DNA of 38,200 bases from Phytophthora quininea (taxonomy: Eukaryota; Oomycota; Peronosporomycetes; Peronosporales; Peronosporaceae): the NCBI GenBank assembly GCA_011947345.1, contig JAAVTG010000083.1, positions 1-38,200 of the forward strand. The letters run 5' to 3'. Each line of letters begins with the position of its first letter. Positions within the stretch are counted from its first letter, which is position 1. Of this stretch, positions 19,403 to 29,707 are shown in pieces. The notes beneath the pieces are model-generated. The model saw nothing but the letters and a program-made list of their open reading frames with translations, searched no databases and was not told where the DNA came from. The position numbers and the translations under genes are program-made.

Positions 19403-21030
19403 ATGGTCCGCGTCTTCTCTTCTGTGTTGGCTGCGCTTTCCTGTCTGGGCGTGGCTGTTTCTGCCGTTACGGACTTCGGATACACCACGGGCTCCGACAC
19501 GTACGTGATCAATACCGGCGCCGGACTGACGATCACCATGCAGCAATCCACGTGCGATATCAAGCACATCAACTACAATGGCAAGGAGCTGCAGTACAAG
19601 TCCATGGGCACGCACGTGAACTCGGGTCTGGGCAAATCCGGGGTGGACTCGACTATCGAGACGTTAAACGACGACAAGAAAACCATCCAGGTCACCTGCA
19701 AGATCACTGGCATCGAGCAGACGTATCTCTTCCGACCCAACGAGAACGTCGTCTACATGGGCACCTACCACACCAACGACCTTGTTCTTCCCGAGCTGCG
19801 CTTCCTAGCCCGTCTGGACAAGACGGTGGTGAATGCCGGTATCACGGAAGCCACGATTGAGTCCGGCATGACAGCAATTGAGGCTGAGGATGTCATGGTC
19901 AACAGCGACGGGATCACGCGGTCTAAATTCTACTCTGGGGTTCCGTTCATCGACGACGACGTCCACGGTGTCAAGAGCGACGCTGCCGGCGTGTACTTTG
20001 TGATCTCGGATCGCGGGTACGAGACGTCGAGTGGCGGTCCGTTCTTCCGGGATATCAACAACAAGTTTGACGTCTCCAACGAGCTCACGTTCTACATGAA
20101 CTCGGACCACACGCGGATCGAAGACTACCGGTATGGCTTCCACGGTCCGTATGCTCTTGTGTTCACCAGCGGCGATGCCCCTGCAGCTTCGGATCTGGAC
20201 TTCACCTTCTTCCAGGACCTGAAGCTGAACGGGTTTGTTGCGGACGCGAACCGTGGCAAGATAGAGGGCACCATTACCGACGCGAACGATGTCCTCGGTG
20301 ACTCGGACGTTGTCGTAGGTTTTTCCAACTCGGATGCTCAGTACTGGACCAAGGTGGCCGCTGGAGGCAAGACTTTTCTTCGCCTATGATGAAGCCTGGC
20401 CAGTACACGGCTACGGTCTACAAGAAACAATTGGTGGTGGGCTCAGCTTCTGTCCAAATTGAGGCTGGTGGTAGCAACACCGACCGCATCTCGGTCTCGT
20501 ACAATGTCACATCGACTCCGATCTGGCGCATTGGCGAGTGGGATGGCACACCCGACGGGTTCCTGAACGCCGACAAGATCCACAAGATGCACCCGAGCGA
20601 CACCCGCATGTCCGCATGGAAATCGCTCACGTTCAAGGCCGGATCGGATAAGGACAGCACGTTCCCGATGGCCCAGTTCCGCGGCGTGAACGACCCGATC
20701 ACGATCACCTTCTCATTATCAGCCTCACAGGCCAAGTCCCCACGGACGCTCAAGATTGGACTGACGCTCGCCCAGAGCAGCGCTCGATCCAGTGTCCAGG
20801 TGAACGGCAAATGGACAGCTGCAGTGCCAGCATCAGTCGCAGTGAAGACTCGCGGCGTCACCCGTGGTGTGACTGTGGGAAACTACAAGCTATACGAGTA
20901 CGCTATCCCGGCGTCGGCTCTTGTTTCGGGCTCCAACAAGATCACTCTCACAGTTGCTAGCGGCGCCACCGACCCTGCCGAAAAGTTCTTGGCGGCGTCT
21001 GTGGTGTTTGATGCACTCGAGTTGGTGTAG
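19403..21030 (+). CDS. Rhamnogalacturonan lyase, family PL4 (copy 1), one-base break
   Basis: Secreted pectin-degrading lyase that cleaves the rhamnogalacturonan I backbone by beta-elimination. The signal peptide is MVRVFSSVLAALSCLGVAVSA. The N-terminal beta-sandwich contains QTYLFRPNENVVYMGTYH, the Lys in RSKFYSG and the DYRYGFHGPYAL block; in characterised PL4 enzymes a Lys and a His are catalytic, and these are the likely equivalents (inference). A fibronectin-III-like domain (about 320-400) and a C-terminal CBM-like beta-sandwich (PIWRIGEWDGTPDGF .. DALELV) follow, the standard three-domain layout of about 540 aa. The frame drops by one base at the TTTT run 20374-20377; copies 3 and 4 read straight through this site. 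The last ~170 codons are nearly identical to copy 4, while the region before is diverged. MULE copy 1 lies 84 bp beyond the stop, tail to tail. Confidence 0.92.
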
Positions 21031-21113
21031 ATAGAGATCGTTGTAAACATTCGTCGTTAAACCTCGTGAACTCCGTCTCATTTTTACGGAATTGCGCGTT
21101 GAGTATCGGCTTA

Positions 21114-22963
21114 CTATACTGTGTCTTGCTTCCGCCTCTTACTGGTCGTACTTCGGTTGAACAGCGTGCGCTTTTGCGGGCGATCGGAGCCTGGTCGCAC
21201 GTCCAACGCGAACAGCACGTGCACGCACTGACCGTACTTGTAGAAGTACGTGCAGGGACATGTCATCCTTTTCAGATCCACCGCCCAGCCGGCTTCAGGT
21301 TGCTCGTGACGCTCCATTCGTGCGTCGTTCTCTCCAAACTGGGCAGCTACCTCCTTGAGGTCTGCCGTTTGTCCTTTGCTGCCATTTCCATAGGCGGTGC
21401 TTCGCGTGACAGCACCAGCATAAAGTCCTCGTTGATTTCCCCACCAGACTCGAGAGGCGGTATCTCAATCACAATATTGCTGCGCCTCAACTCAGCAGCT
21501 CTAGATCGTAACTCGGACGAAGCAACGGCTCGGCTTTGAAAGGCTCTGCAATTGAGACTCTCGTTCCGACAGCATTCCTCTAAGCAACGCAGCAAAACCC
21601 CAACCTTCATGCGACTATGCAGCGCTAACGACAATGCTCCAACGAATTTCTCCACAGGCTCGCTGGTGGCCGTACAGCCCATTGGTGTGTGGAAACATTG
21701 CCATTTCGTGGAGCTGCCCTTTAGCCACTGCCTGAAGAAATAAAGGGCGAACCCCTCCACGTCTGGGTCCGCCAACCACCGCCGCACTGTCGCTGTCTTC
21801 TTGCTGTAGAATTCAGACGCCGATCTCGTGCACTGCAGGTCGAAGACCTCGGCTATAACGCTGCTCTTCCTTTCAGAAGAAATTCGTTTGGTGTGTTCGT
21901 GGACTTGACTAACGATGTGGTGGAAACACGTCAGCATGTCCAGTTGCCAGTCTTGAAACACCGACGCAATGGCATTATTCAGTGCGACGTCACCGGTTCC
22001 CATGACATACCGAAGCGCCAGTGGCTTGGACATGACGCTCATGTAGATCGCTCGCAGAGCTTTCAAAGCTGCGGCGTAGTGAGCTTCTTCCTTCTCTGAC
22101 GAAACAAACATCGCTACCAAGTGAAATGACCGAGTGGGGTCTGAAATGCCACACACGAAAATCGGGTACGAGACTTCGTTGAGCGTGCACGCTCCATCCA
22201 TGTGGAACACAAACGACGCCGGGTCGCGGTCCAGTCGCTTCAAGAGCGTCTTTGTGGTGTAGCCCACGAGGAACGGGTCGGCGTCGGTGCCTTCCCCCAC
22301 CGCAGGAGTCCCATCCGTCTGCCGCTTGTTCGAGAACGAGAACGGCTCTGCGTCGTCTTCGTAGCCACTGAAAGCTCTCGTCTTGATCAGTTTCTCGATC
22401 ACATCGAGTTCGTCCGCGTCCTTGTTGTCGACCACTGCGTTGTCCTCCGTGTTGTCCTCCGTCGTGGCGTTCGTGCTGTAGAGCTTTGACTTCTTGTAGT
22501 GAGTCACAAAGTTCTGCAGCTTTTGGAGATTGGGGACCTGATCCGCCGGCGTGTCTTGGGCGATGGCCCTCAAGATCCGCTGCGGCTTGAAGCCTTCGCT
22601 CGCGAGCTTCCGAGCGCGTCGCTTCTGTGCGTCGGTCAGACTTCCGTCGTATTGGTCCGCCTCTTTGGTCAAGTGCTCCCCAACCTCGTAGATGCTGATG
22701 AGACCGCTCTCAGCGCAGGTCAATACCTTCCCTCTCCACTTGCACCTGACTGACGCTGTGGCAGCCTCCTCGCAAGTTTGCGAGGCACACTTGAGCAGTT
22801 GGTACTGCATCTTGTGGGGCCTGGCGCTCATGCAGACCGTGCAGGAGTCTGCTTCTTGGCTACGCTCTATCTTCCGGGGCTTCTGGTTTTGGAAGACGAC
22901 GTCCGCTTGCTCCTGCGTCAAGCAGCAGCCCAGCTCCACCCATGGGATGGTATTACGGCCCAT
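21114..22963 (-). mobile_element. MULE-type transposase gene, copy 1 (one base lost)
   Basis: Near-identical to copy 2 at 31906-33780 (a handful of amino-acid differences over 538 residues, e.g. LTQEQ versus LMQEQ). It has the N-terminal C4H module (C59-x4-C-x9-C-x8-C-x13-H97), a MULE-like DDE region (first Asp in HMDGACTLN, second in GTGDVALNNAI, C-x2-H in CFHHI) and the C-terminal SWIM zinc finger CPC..C-x-H (TCPCTYFYKYGQCVHVL). The AAAA of the intact copy is AAA here (minus strand, plus 21374-21376), putting the SWIM part out of frame with the rest. The last residues differ from copy 2 (SKRRKQDTV). The element lies between PL4 copy 1 and the copper amine oxidase. Confidence 0.88.
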
Positions 22964-23052
22964 CGGTTCCTCAGAGGCTGCTACGTCAGTGTTAGAACGC
23001 TGTCGACGAGCAGGAAGACCTGATAGTCAACGCACCCCCACCGCTGGGTGTT
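22964..23052 (-). repeat. 5' non-coding end of MULE copy 1
   Basis: The 89 bp before the transposase ATG match the 89 bp before copy 2 with only a few differences. Similarity fades beyond the outer motif AACACCCAGCGGTGGGGG. This marks the likely 5' terminus of the element. A matching inverted terminal repeat at the 3' end was not found; the 3' flanks share only CTCAACGCG. Confidence 0.6.
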
Positions 23053-23126
23053 TCGAATGGAAAATGCAGTAAAAACACAAAATTAGTGGTGAAAAATGTG
23101 CTTCATTTTCACAATAAACACAAACA

Positions 23127-25079
23127 TTACGGGCAGCAGTTCTCCGAATACTCCTTCCCGTTTGGGTCTTCGGGGACGTCGAGGGTTGGATTGCGGTCGA
23201 AGAAGCCTTCCGGACGGAGAGTGAACTTGGCCACGTCAACCGGCATGATCGGCCAGTCCTCGGGGCGTGGGAAGTGCGTCAGCCCGAACGTGTGCCAAAC
23301 CACGATATCTTCACCGTCGACCGAGCGGTTGGCCTTCACGTACGTCGGCAACCCAGCAGACCCGGGGTTTTGGTTGGGGGTAGCCGGCAGCCCACAGTTC
23401 GTCACGGGAGTACTGAGTGACCCAGAGGTGTTTCGACGCGAAGATCGCCCGCTTCGCCACCGAGCTACTGCTTGCAGCGAGGAGAAGCGGTTGGCCTTCA
23501 GGTAGAAGCGTATACGCCGTTGGGTTTCCCAAACGGTTGGTGGACTCGCTCGAAGAGATTCGCCACATTCGTCCCTTGTAGTTGTCGGCCAGTCGTTGGG
23601 CATCGCTTTCGCGTTCCAGGCGAGTGACGACCCGCTTGAAAGCGTTGCCGATCGGGTTGTCAGGACTGACCTCGACCGGTTGCGCCTCCAGCTCGTCGAC
23701 GTAGCATTTGTTACCGTCGACCGCGACATCAAGACGTGCCGAGAAGAGATGCTGGTGGCTCGGGGCTCCAAGTCGCGGGGCCATTTCCGTCGCGAAGTCA
23801 TACTCGCCTTCTGGACGACCGGAGGTGAAGACGATTCCGGTGGCTTTGCACTCGAGCTCGATTCTACCGTCAAGGTAGAAGTACCAGTAGAAACCGTAGT
23901 CGTAGTTCACGACCGTGACGAAGAAGGACAAGACAAGACGCCGCTGGCGACGCACCGTGCCGGTCGATGTATACACGTCGCTATGCTTCCACAGAGTTCC
24001 AAAGTCCTCTTCGTGGATGCAAACGACGTTCTTAAGCAGCGCGGGCTCACCAAAGTCGTCGACTACAGTGGCGTCCAAGTACTGGATCTTACCGAGGCAG
24101 TCGCACCCGAGTACCAAGGAGTTCGCAAGTCGTCCGAACTGGTATTCACCAACGTCAAAGTAGTTCTGCCAGTGGTGGGTCGGTTCCGGTTTGCCGTAGG
24201 GCACCACCATCTCCGATACGGAAGCACGGTTGAGAATGGGACGCTTACGACCGCGGTCGTTGAAGGAGACATCGTGCAGCGTGAGTCCTTCACGGCCGTT
24301 GAAGCCGACGCGGATCTCCCAGTTTTCCCAGCTCAGTACGTGGTTGTCGATGGTGAAGCTCGCACCATCCGGCTGCGTGATACGAAGAGGTTTCATGCTC
24401 GTACGCATCGGCCCGGTGACTTTGGGGTCCAAGTAATCCCCGACTCCATCGGCACGTGGCTGTAGCCCGTGTCGATTAGTCGAGCCACTCGACGGTTTGT
24501 TAGGTCGACGTGAGCCACGATCCCGTCGATCGGGTGGGCGAACATCGAGTGCGTATTCTCAGCGGCCAAGAAGCTCAGCACTCGGATCATGCGGCAGTCC
24601 ACCTCATCTTCGTAGCCGTACACGCCCGCCGATAAGGGCAAGCAGCGGACCTGACTGACGTCAGATAATCCTCGCTTCTTGAGTGCATCGAGGTAGTCCG
24701 GGTAGGCTTTGAGAACCTTTTCCGTGACCACGTAATCCTCGTCCATGATCGGACTCCAGCCGTCCACGGCGGGATCCAACTGCCGCTGTAGGACGACTTT
24801 ACGAGCGGGGATGTCGACGACCATCTCACGAGCGACGTTGTCGGTCAAGTTGAGAATCAGCGTACCGATCTCTCGTGGAATGTCGTTGCCGTTCTTGAAC
24901 GCAGCCAGCGTGGCGTGGTCGGGCTCGCGCAACATCACGTACGAGTAGCGGATGTTGGGACCGGCGTATCCCGCCTTGGCAATCACTTGCTTGAGCGTTT
25001 GGACTTCTTCGGCGGTGATCGGGTCCAGCGGGTGGTGGACGACATCGCTGAGAATTGGCTCGGAGGCGTGCGAGCACAT
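23127..25079 (-). CDS. Copper amine oxidase, two indels
   Basis: Oxidatively deaminates primary amines to aldehyde, ammonia and H2O2 using copper and a self-made topaquinone. With start [14 protein letters not shown] (25079) the length is about 650 aa, normal for the family. Landmarks in order: the N-terminal N2/N3 domains ([11 protein letters not shown]); the catalytic Asp in [10 protein letters not shown]; the topaquinone Tyr in [13 protein letters not shown]; copper His residues in [19 protein letters not shown]-type motif; and the third copper His in [16 protein letters not shown]. Two indels break it: one base missing in the run 24438-24441 (before [11 protein letters not shown]) and one extra in the run 23376-23380 (within the YPNQNPG motif). 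Each is restored by changing run length by one. No signal peptide is evident, so it is probably peroxisomal or cytosolic; a possible 5' exon ending near 25110 was not resolved. It sits between MULE copy 1 and the PL4 genes. Confidence 0.92.
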
Positions 25080-25470
25080 CGTGAAGAACGGTTGGAGGAA
25101 GCTTGGCAACTTGGAGGTAAAACGAAAAGTGAGCTCTGGTACAAACGATGGCGTTCCCACGTATCGTGCGCTGGAGTCTCCTTGGCAAATGCACGCGGCC
25201 TCGTTTAAAAGCTTCGATGCTAGTGTTTGCCACGCTTCAACGTCGAAGTTGCTGCGGGGAATGTCATAGGCCGGCGGCTACGTGATGCAGACGCCGTCAA
25301 GCGGAGACTGAGTCTCATTTAACAGCAAGAGTTGCAGCGAATCTACGGATGGCGTTAGCAAGACCGCGGGTATCATGACTAAGCACCATTCATGAGTTGG
25401 AGGGGTCTACATGGGGTCGACATGGTTTGCAATTCACATCTACGACAACAACTTGCTTGTTCTACTGCGC
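25080..25470 (-). other. Gap between amine oxidase start and PL4 copy 2 stop
   Basis: About 390 bp. The minus strand just upstream of 25079 has a pyrimidine-rich stretch ending CTCCAAG (about 25110-25130) that could be a splice acceptor for a 5' exon of the amine oxidase. No other gene or repeat is seen. Confidence 0.3.
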
Positions 25471-27091
25471 TTACACCAATTCAAGAGCATCAAAAACCAC
25501 CGAGGCAGACAGCCACTTCTCGTCTGGGTCGGTGGAACCGCTGGCGATCGACAGCTCGATCGTGTTGGTGCCCGAGGTCAATGCAGAGCTTGGGATGGTG
25601 TACTCGTACAGCTTGTAGTTGCCGTGCGTCACCCCACGGGTAACACCGCGGGTCTTCACCGCCACCGATGCAGGCACGTCAGGAGTGTAGTCGCTGTTCA
25701 CCGAGACACTGCAGCGGCCACTGCTCTGCGCGAGCGTCAGTCCGATCTTGAGCGTGCGCTCGGCAGCAGCCTGATCGCTCGTCAGCGTGAAACTCAGCGT
25801 AATAGGGTCGTTCACTGCACGGAACATCGCCATGGGGAAGCTGCTGTCGTCGTCGGTTCCGGGTGTGAAGGTCAGCGACTCCCACGTGCTCATACGCGAA
25901 TCGCTCGGGTGCATCGTGTGGATATTGCCGGCATTGAGGAAGCCCGTGGGGTGCCATCCCATTCACCGATGCGCCAAATTGGACTCGACTCCAGTTCGTA
26001 GGTCACGTCAAGTGTCTGCGTCTTCGTGGAGCCGGCGGTGATCAGAACCGAGTCGGAGCTGACCGCGAGCTGCTCCTTGTAAATGGTGGTGTTGTATCGA
26101 CCGGCGCGCATCAATGGAGAGGTGAACGTCGTCGCACCCGAGTCCACCGACGCCCAGTATTGCACTTGGTCGTTGGAGAAGCCCACGGTCACGTTAGAGC
26201 TGCCTAGCACGTCGTTGTCATCGGTGATGGTACCCGAGAGCGTGCCGCGCTTTGCCTCGGTGATGAAACCGGTAAGCCCCAAGTCTTGGAAAAGTCAAAG
26301 TCGACGTCAGACGTCGACGGCGCCGTGCCGTCCGTGAAAACCAGCGCGTACGGACCGTGGAAGCCGTAGCGGTAGTCCTCGGTACGTGTGTGGTCCGAGA
26401 ACATGTAGAACGTCAACTCGTTCGCTGTGGTGCACTGGTTGTTGATGTCGCGGAAGAACGGACCGCCCACCGAAGCTTCGTACGCGTAGTCCGACATGAC
26501 AAAGTAGACGCCACCGGCGTCACCCGTGACGCCGTGAACCTTGTCGTCGATGAATTGGATCCCCGAGTAAAACTTGGAGGCCGTGACCCCGTCGTCGTCG
26601 GCGTAGACGTCGGTGGACTCGATCGCGGACATGCCGTCGATCTCGGAGGCCGACGACATTCCGTTGTTGAGAGCTGTACGATCCAGACGCGCGAGGAAGC
26701 GCAGCTCTGCAAGATCCAGGTCGGTCGTGTGGTACGTGCCCATGTAGATGGCGTTCTCGTTGGGTCGGAAGAGATACGTCTGCTCGAGCCCCGTGGTCTT
26801 GCAAATGATGCGGATTGTCGAGTCGTCCAGTGTCTTGATGGAGCTCGTGACGCTGCCCAGTCCCGAGTTGACGTGCGTGTTCTTGGCCGAGTACTGCAGC
26901 TCGACGTCGTTCCAGAGCATGGACGTGATATCGCATGTGTCCTGGTCCATGGTGACCGTGAGTCCTTCGCCGGAGCTGATCACCCACGACCCATCGCTCG
27001 ACGTGTAGCCGAAACTCGTCGCCGCCTGGGTGCTGGCCAGGAAGCTGCTTGCAAGCAGTAGTGTAGCAGATACCAGTCGTCCAGCCAACAT
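25471..27091 (-). CDS. Rhamnogalacturonan lyase, family PL4 (copy 2), two one-base breaks
   Basis: Start MLAGRLVSATLLLASSFLAS (27091) gives a clear signal peptide, then SFGYTSSDGSWVISSGEGL and the PL4 landmarks QTYLFRPNENAIYMGTYH, ASKFYSG, TEDYRYGFHGPYAL, the middle fibronectin-like domain and the CBM-like end (PIWRIGEWDGTP .. DALELV). It is most like copy 3 (shared MLAGRLVSA leader and SWVI-[SD]-SG), so it forms a second subgroup. One base is missing at the run 26290-26293 (within DVDFDFFQDLGLTG) and one near 25948-25951 (within EWDGTPTGFLNAG). Both sites are read through in the other copies, so sequence error or very recent decay is likely. It is 319 bp from copy 3 in the same orientation. 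Confidence 0.9.
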
Positions 27092-27410
27092 TATCGAGTC
27101 GTTCGTCCAAAGAGGCAAGAACGCAAATGCCTGTCACCCTTGACAGGGATCGAGAGCGGCCGGGCGTGCAAAGTGGAGCATGGAGACGTCCAGTCGCGAG
27201 CAGCAGCTTCCGCCAGCTGAAATCGGTTCTTGTGCCTGCCCGCGCGTCGCGAAGTGTTTGGCGAGATCGTTGTAGAGGAGAAGGTCACTGGCGGCGACTT
27301 CTTGGTGGTCGTGATCTCCGACCCGATCGTCAGCTGGTCGACGGGAGTGCTCACTCAAAACAGCAACAAGAACAAAGCTCTGTCTCAACTATATGTCAAT
27401 TGGTCGCAGC
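27092..27410 (-). other. Promoter interval of PL4 copy 2
   Basis: 319 bp between the start of copy 2 and the stop of copy 3. It holds no gene; ORFs here are chance. No clear initiator motif was found. Confidence 0.3.
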
Positions 27411-29092
27411 TTAGACGAGCTCGAGGGCGTCAAACACTACTGAAGCGGACAGCCACTCGCCCAGAGTATCCTTGTTACCGCTAACGATCGACAGCTTGAT
27501 GGAGTTGGTGCCTTCCACCAACGCCGTCTTCGGGATGGCGTAGTCGTAGAATTTGTAGATACCCGTCGTAACGCCACGCGTGACACCGCGCGTCTTGACG
27601 GCTGCACTGTTGGGCACCTTGGCGTCGAACTTGCCGTTCACGGCCACACTGCAACGTCCATTGTTCTGCGAGAGCGGCACGCCAAGCTTCAGCGTGCGGT
27701 CGGCAACTTGATCACCCTTCAGTTCAAAATTAATCGTAATGGGGTCGTTCACGGCGCGGAACATGGCCAGCGGGAAGACCTCATCCTTGTCGGTGCCGAT
27801 AGTGAAGTTGAGTGGCGCCCACTTCTCCATACGCGAGTCGCTCGGGTGCATGGTGTGGATCTTGTCGGCGTTGAGGAACCCGGCGGAGGTGCCGTCCCAG
27901 ACACCGATGCGCCAAATAGGCTTGGCCACGATCTCCCGAGTCACCGTCAAGCTCTGGCCCTCCTTCTTCTGCTCCGTGCCAGCGGTGATTGTAATCGGCT
28001 CGGAGCTGACGGGGAGCTGGTTCTTGTAAATGGTGGCGTTGTAGCTGCCCGGGATCATCAATGGTGTCGTGAACGGGTCCTTCGCGTTAGCAGACACCCA
28101 GTACTGCGCGTCCGCGTTGGAAAAGCCGACGGTGATGTTGGAATCGGCGAGTACTCCAGCCTTGTCAACGATGCCACCGGTCCATGACCCGCGGTCTACA
28201 CTGGCGACGAAACCCGTGAGATCCACTAGGTCCTGGAAGAAATTAAAGTCCACGTCCTTGACGGCCGGCGGGGTGCCGTCCGTGAATACCAGTGCGTACG
28301 GACCGTGGAAACCGAAGCGGTAGTCCTCCGTGCGCGTGTGGTCCGAGAACAAGTAAAGCGATAACTCGTTCGCCTCCGTGCACTGGTTGTTGATGTCGCG
28401 GAAGAACGGACCGCCCACAGACTTCTCGTACGCGTGGTCAGATGTGACGAAGAAGACGCCGCCGGCGTCGCCCGTAACGCCGTGCACGCGGTCCTCGATG
28501 AACGGGATACCCGAGTAAAACTTGGAGGCCGACACCTTCTTGGAGTCAGCGTAGACGTCGTGCGCTTCAATGGGCTTCATGCCGTCGATCGTCGAGGCTG
28601 CACTCATGCCGTTCTTGAGCGGCTTACGGTCCAAGCGGGCGAGGAAACGGAGCTCACCGAGCGCCATCTCCGTCGAGTGGTAGGTGCCCATGTAGACGGC
28701 GTTCTCATCCGGACGGAACAGGTACGTGTGCTCCAGTCCCTTGGTCTTGCAGTTGACGCGGATCGTCGCGTCCTTGAGCGACTCGATGGAGCTCGTCACC
28801 TGCCCAGGCCCGAGTTGATTTGCGTCTTCTTGGCCTTGATCTGCAGCTCTGTGCCGTTCCACAGCATCGACGTGATATCGCAGGAGCCTTGGTTGACGGT
28901 GACGACGAGCCCCTTGCCCGAGTCGATCACCCACGAGCCACTGCTCTCCTTGTAGCCGAAGCTCGACGCCGCTCGCTCTTCCGCGGACTGGAAGTTGAGG
29001 TTGGTCGTTGAGGGGTTCGTGTCGGCTTGGGCTGTGGCCAAAATGCCACCGACCAGCACCAAGGCAGCGCTCACCAAGCGTCCAGCCAACAT
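27411..29092 (-). CDS. Rhamnogalacturonan lyase, family PL4 (copy 3), one-base break
   Basis: Start MLAGRLVSAALVLVGGILAT (29092). It has an extra ~20-residue polar stretch (NPSTTNLNFQSAEERAAS) after the signal peptide, then the PL4 catalytic domain with HTYLFRPDENAVYMGTYH, ASKFYSGIPF, TEDYRFGFHGPYAL, the middle domain and the CBM-like C-terminus ending DALELV. The N-terminal ~95 codons lie one frame away from the rest: a base is missing near 28800-28806, between INSGLG and VTSSIESL. Everything downstream is open. The closest relative is copy 2. About 560 aa when read across the break. Confidence 0.9.
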
Positions 29093-29707
29093 AATGTTTA
29101 GAGTTCTGACTGAAGTCGCGGTCACCGCTTGCTGGCAAAAGCTGAAGTGTTGACTACGTTGGAAGCACCACCGTACAAACATTGTGGAAGCATAGAGACA
29201 GCTTTGTACGGACAGCAACAAGGCACAAACACGAGCTTGCGCCGATCCTGGGGATTCGGAAGAGATCGATTTGGGCTGGGCTGCCAAAGCCGTTGAGCTG
29301 TGACTCACACACGGTGAGCCTTTTCGATGCCGTACGGGCAGTCTTGAAGCGCTCGTTTCTTCGGCTGTTGCCACAGTCGCTCTACCTGTAGGTGGTTTAA
29401 GTGCTTATTTGCGTTGAGCTAAGGCAAAGCGCCACCGAAAGGTGAGGGCGGGCAAAACAACACCGAGTGCCCGCCGTGTGCTAAAGCAGTGCGTGCGAAA
29501 GCAGATGCCAATCGAGAACGTTTCAATTTGACAAACATCCTTGACTGTGAGTCGCGCGCAAACCTTGGGTGAAGAAATGCATCGCGTTGGGGAAGCGTTC
29601 GCCCTTCGACCGCAGCAAAACGCGACAGTAAAGGCTCCAGGCACTTCCGAATCTATGAGACCGAGCAAACAGCACTCTAAAGAAACTACACATCCGTCTG
29701 GTGCCTT
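29093..29707. other. Intergenic region between PL4 copies 3 and 4
   Basis: About 615 bp containing the promoter of copy 3 on the minus strand and the 3' region of copy 4. ORFs on both strands are short and without motifs. No repeat or element boundary was recognised. Confidence 0.35.

Noticed and set aside
22202..22753. Pair of plus ORFs opposite MULE copy 1, repeated opposite copy 2
   Set aside because: They occur twice only because the transposase gene is duplicated. They are antisense shadows with no start context or motif.
24826..25233. 135-codon minus ORF overlapping the amine oxidase start
   Set aside because: Out of frame with the enzyme and Arg-rich; the overlapping frame carries conserved amine oxidase sequence.
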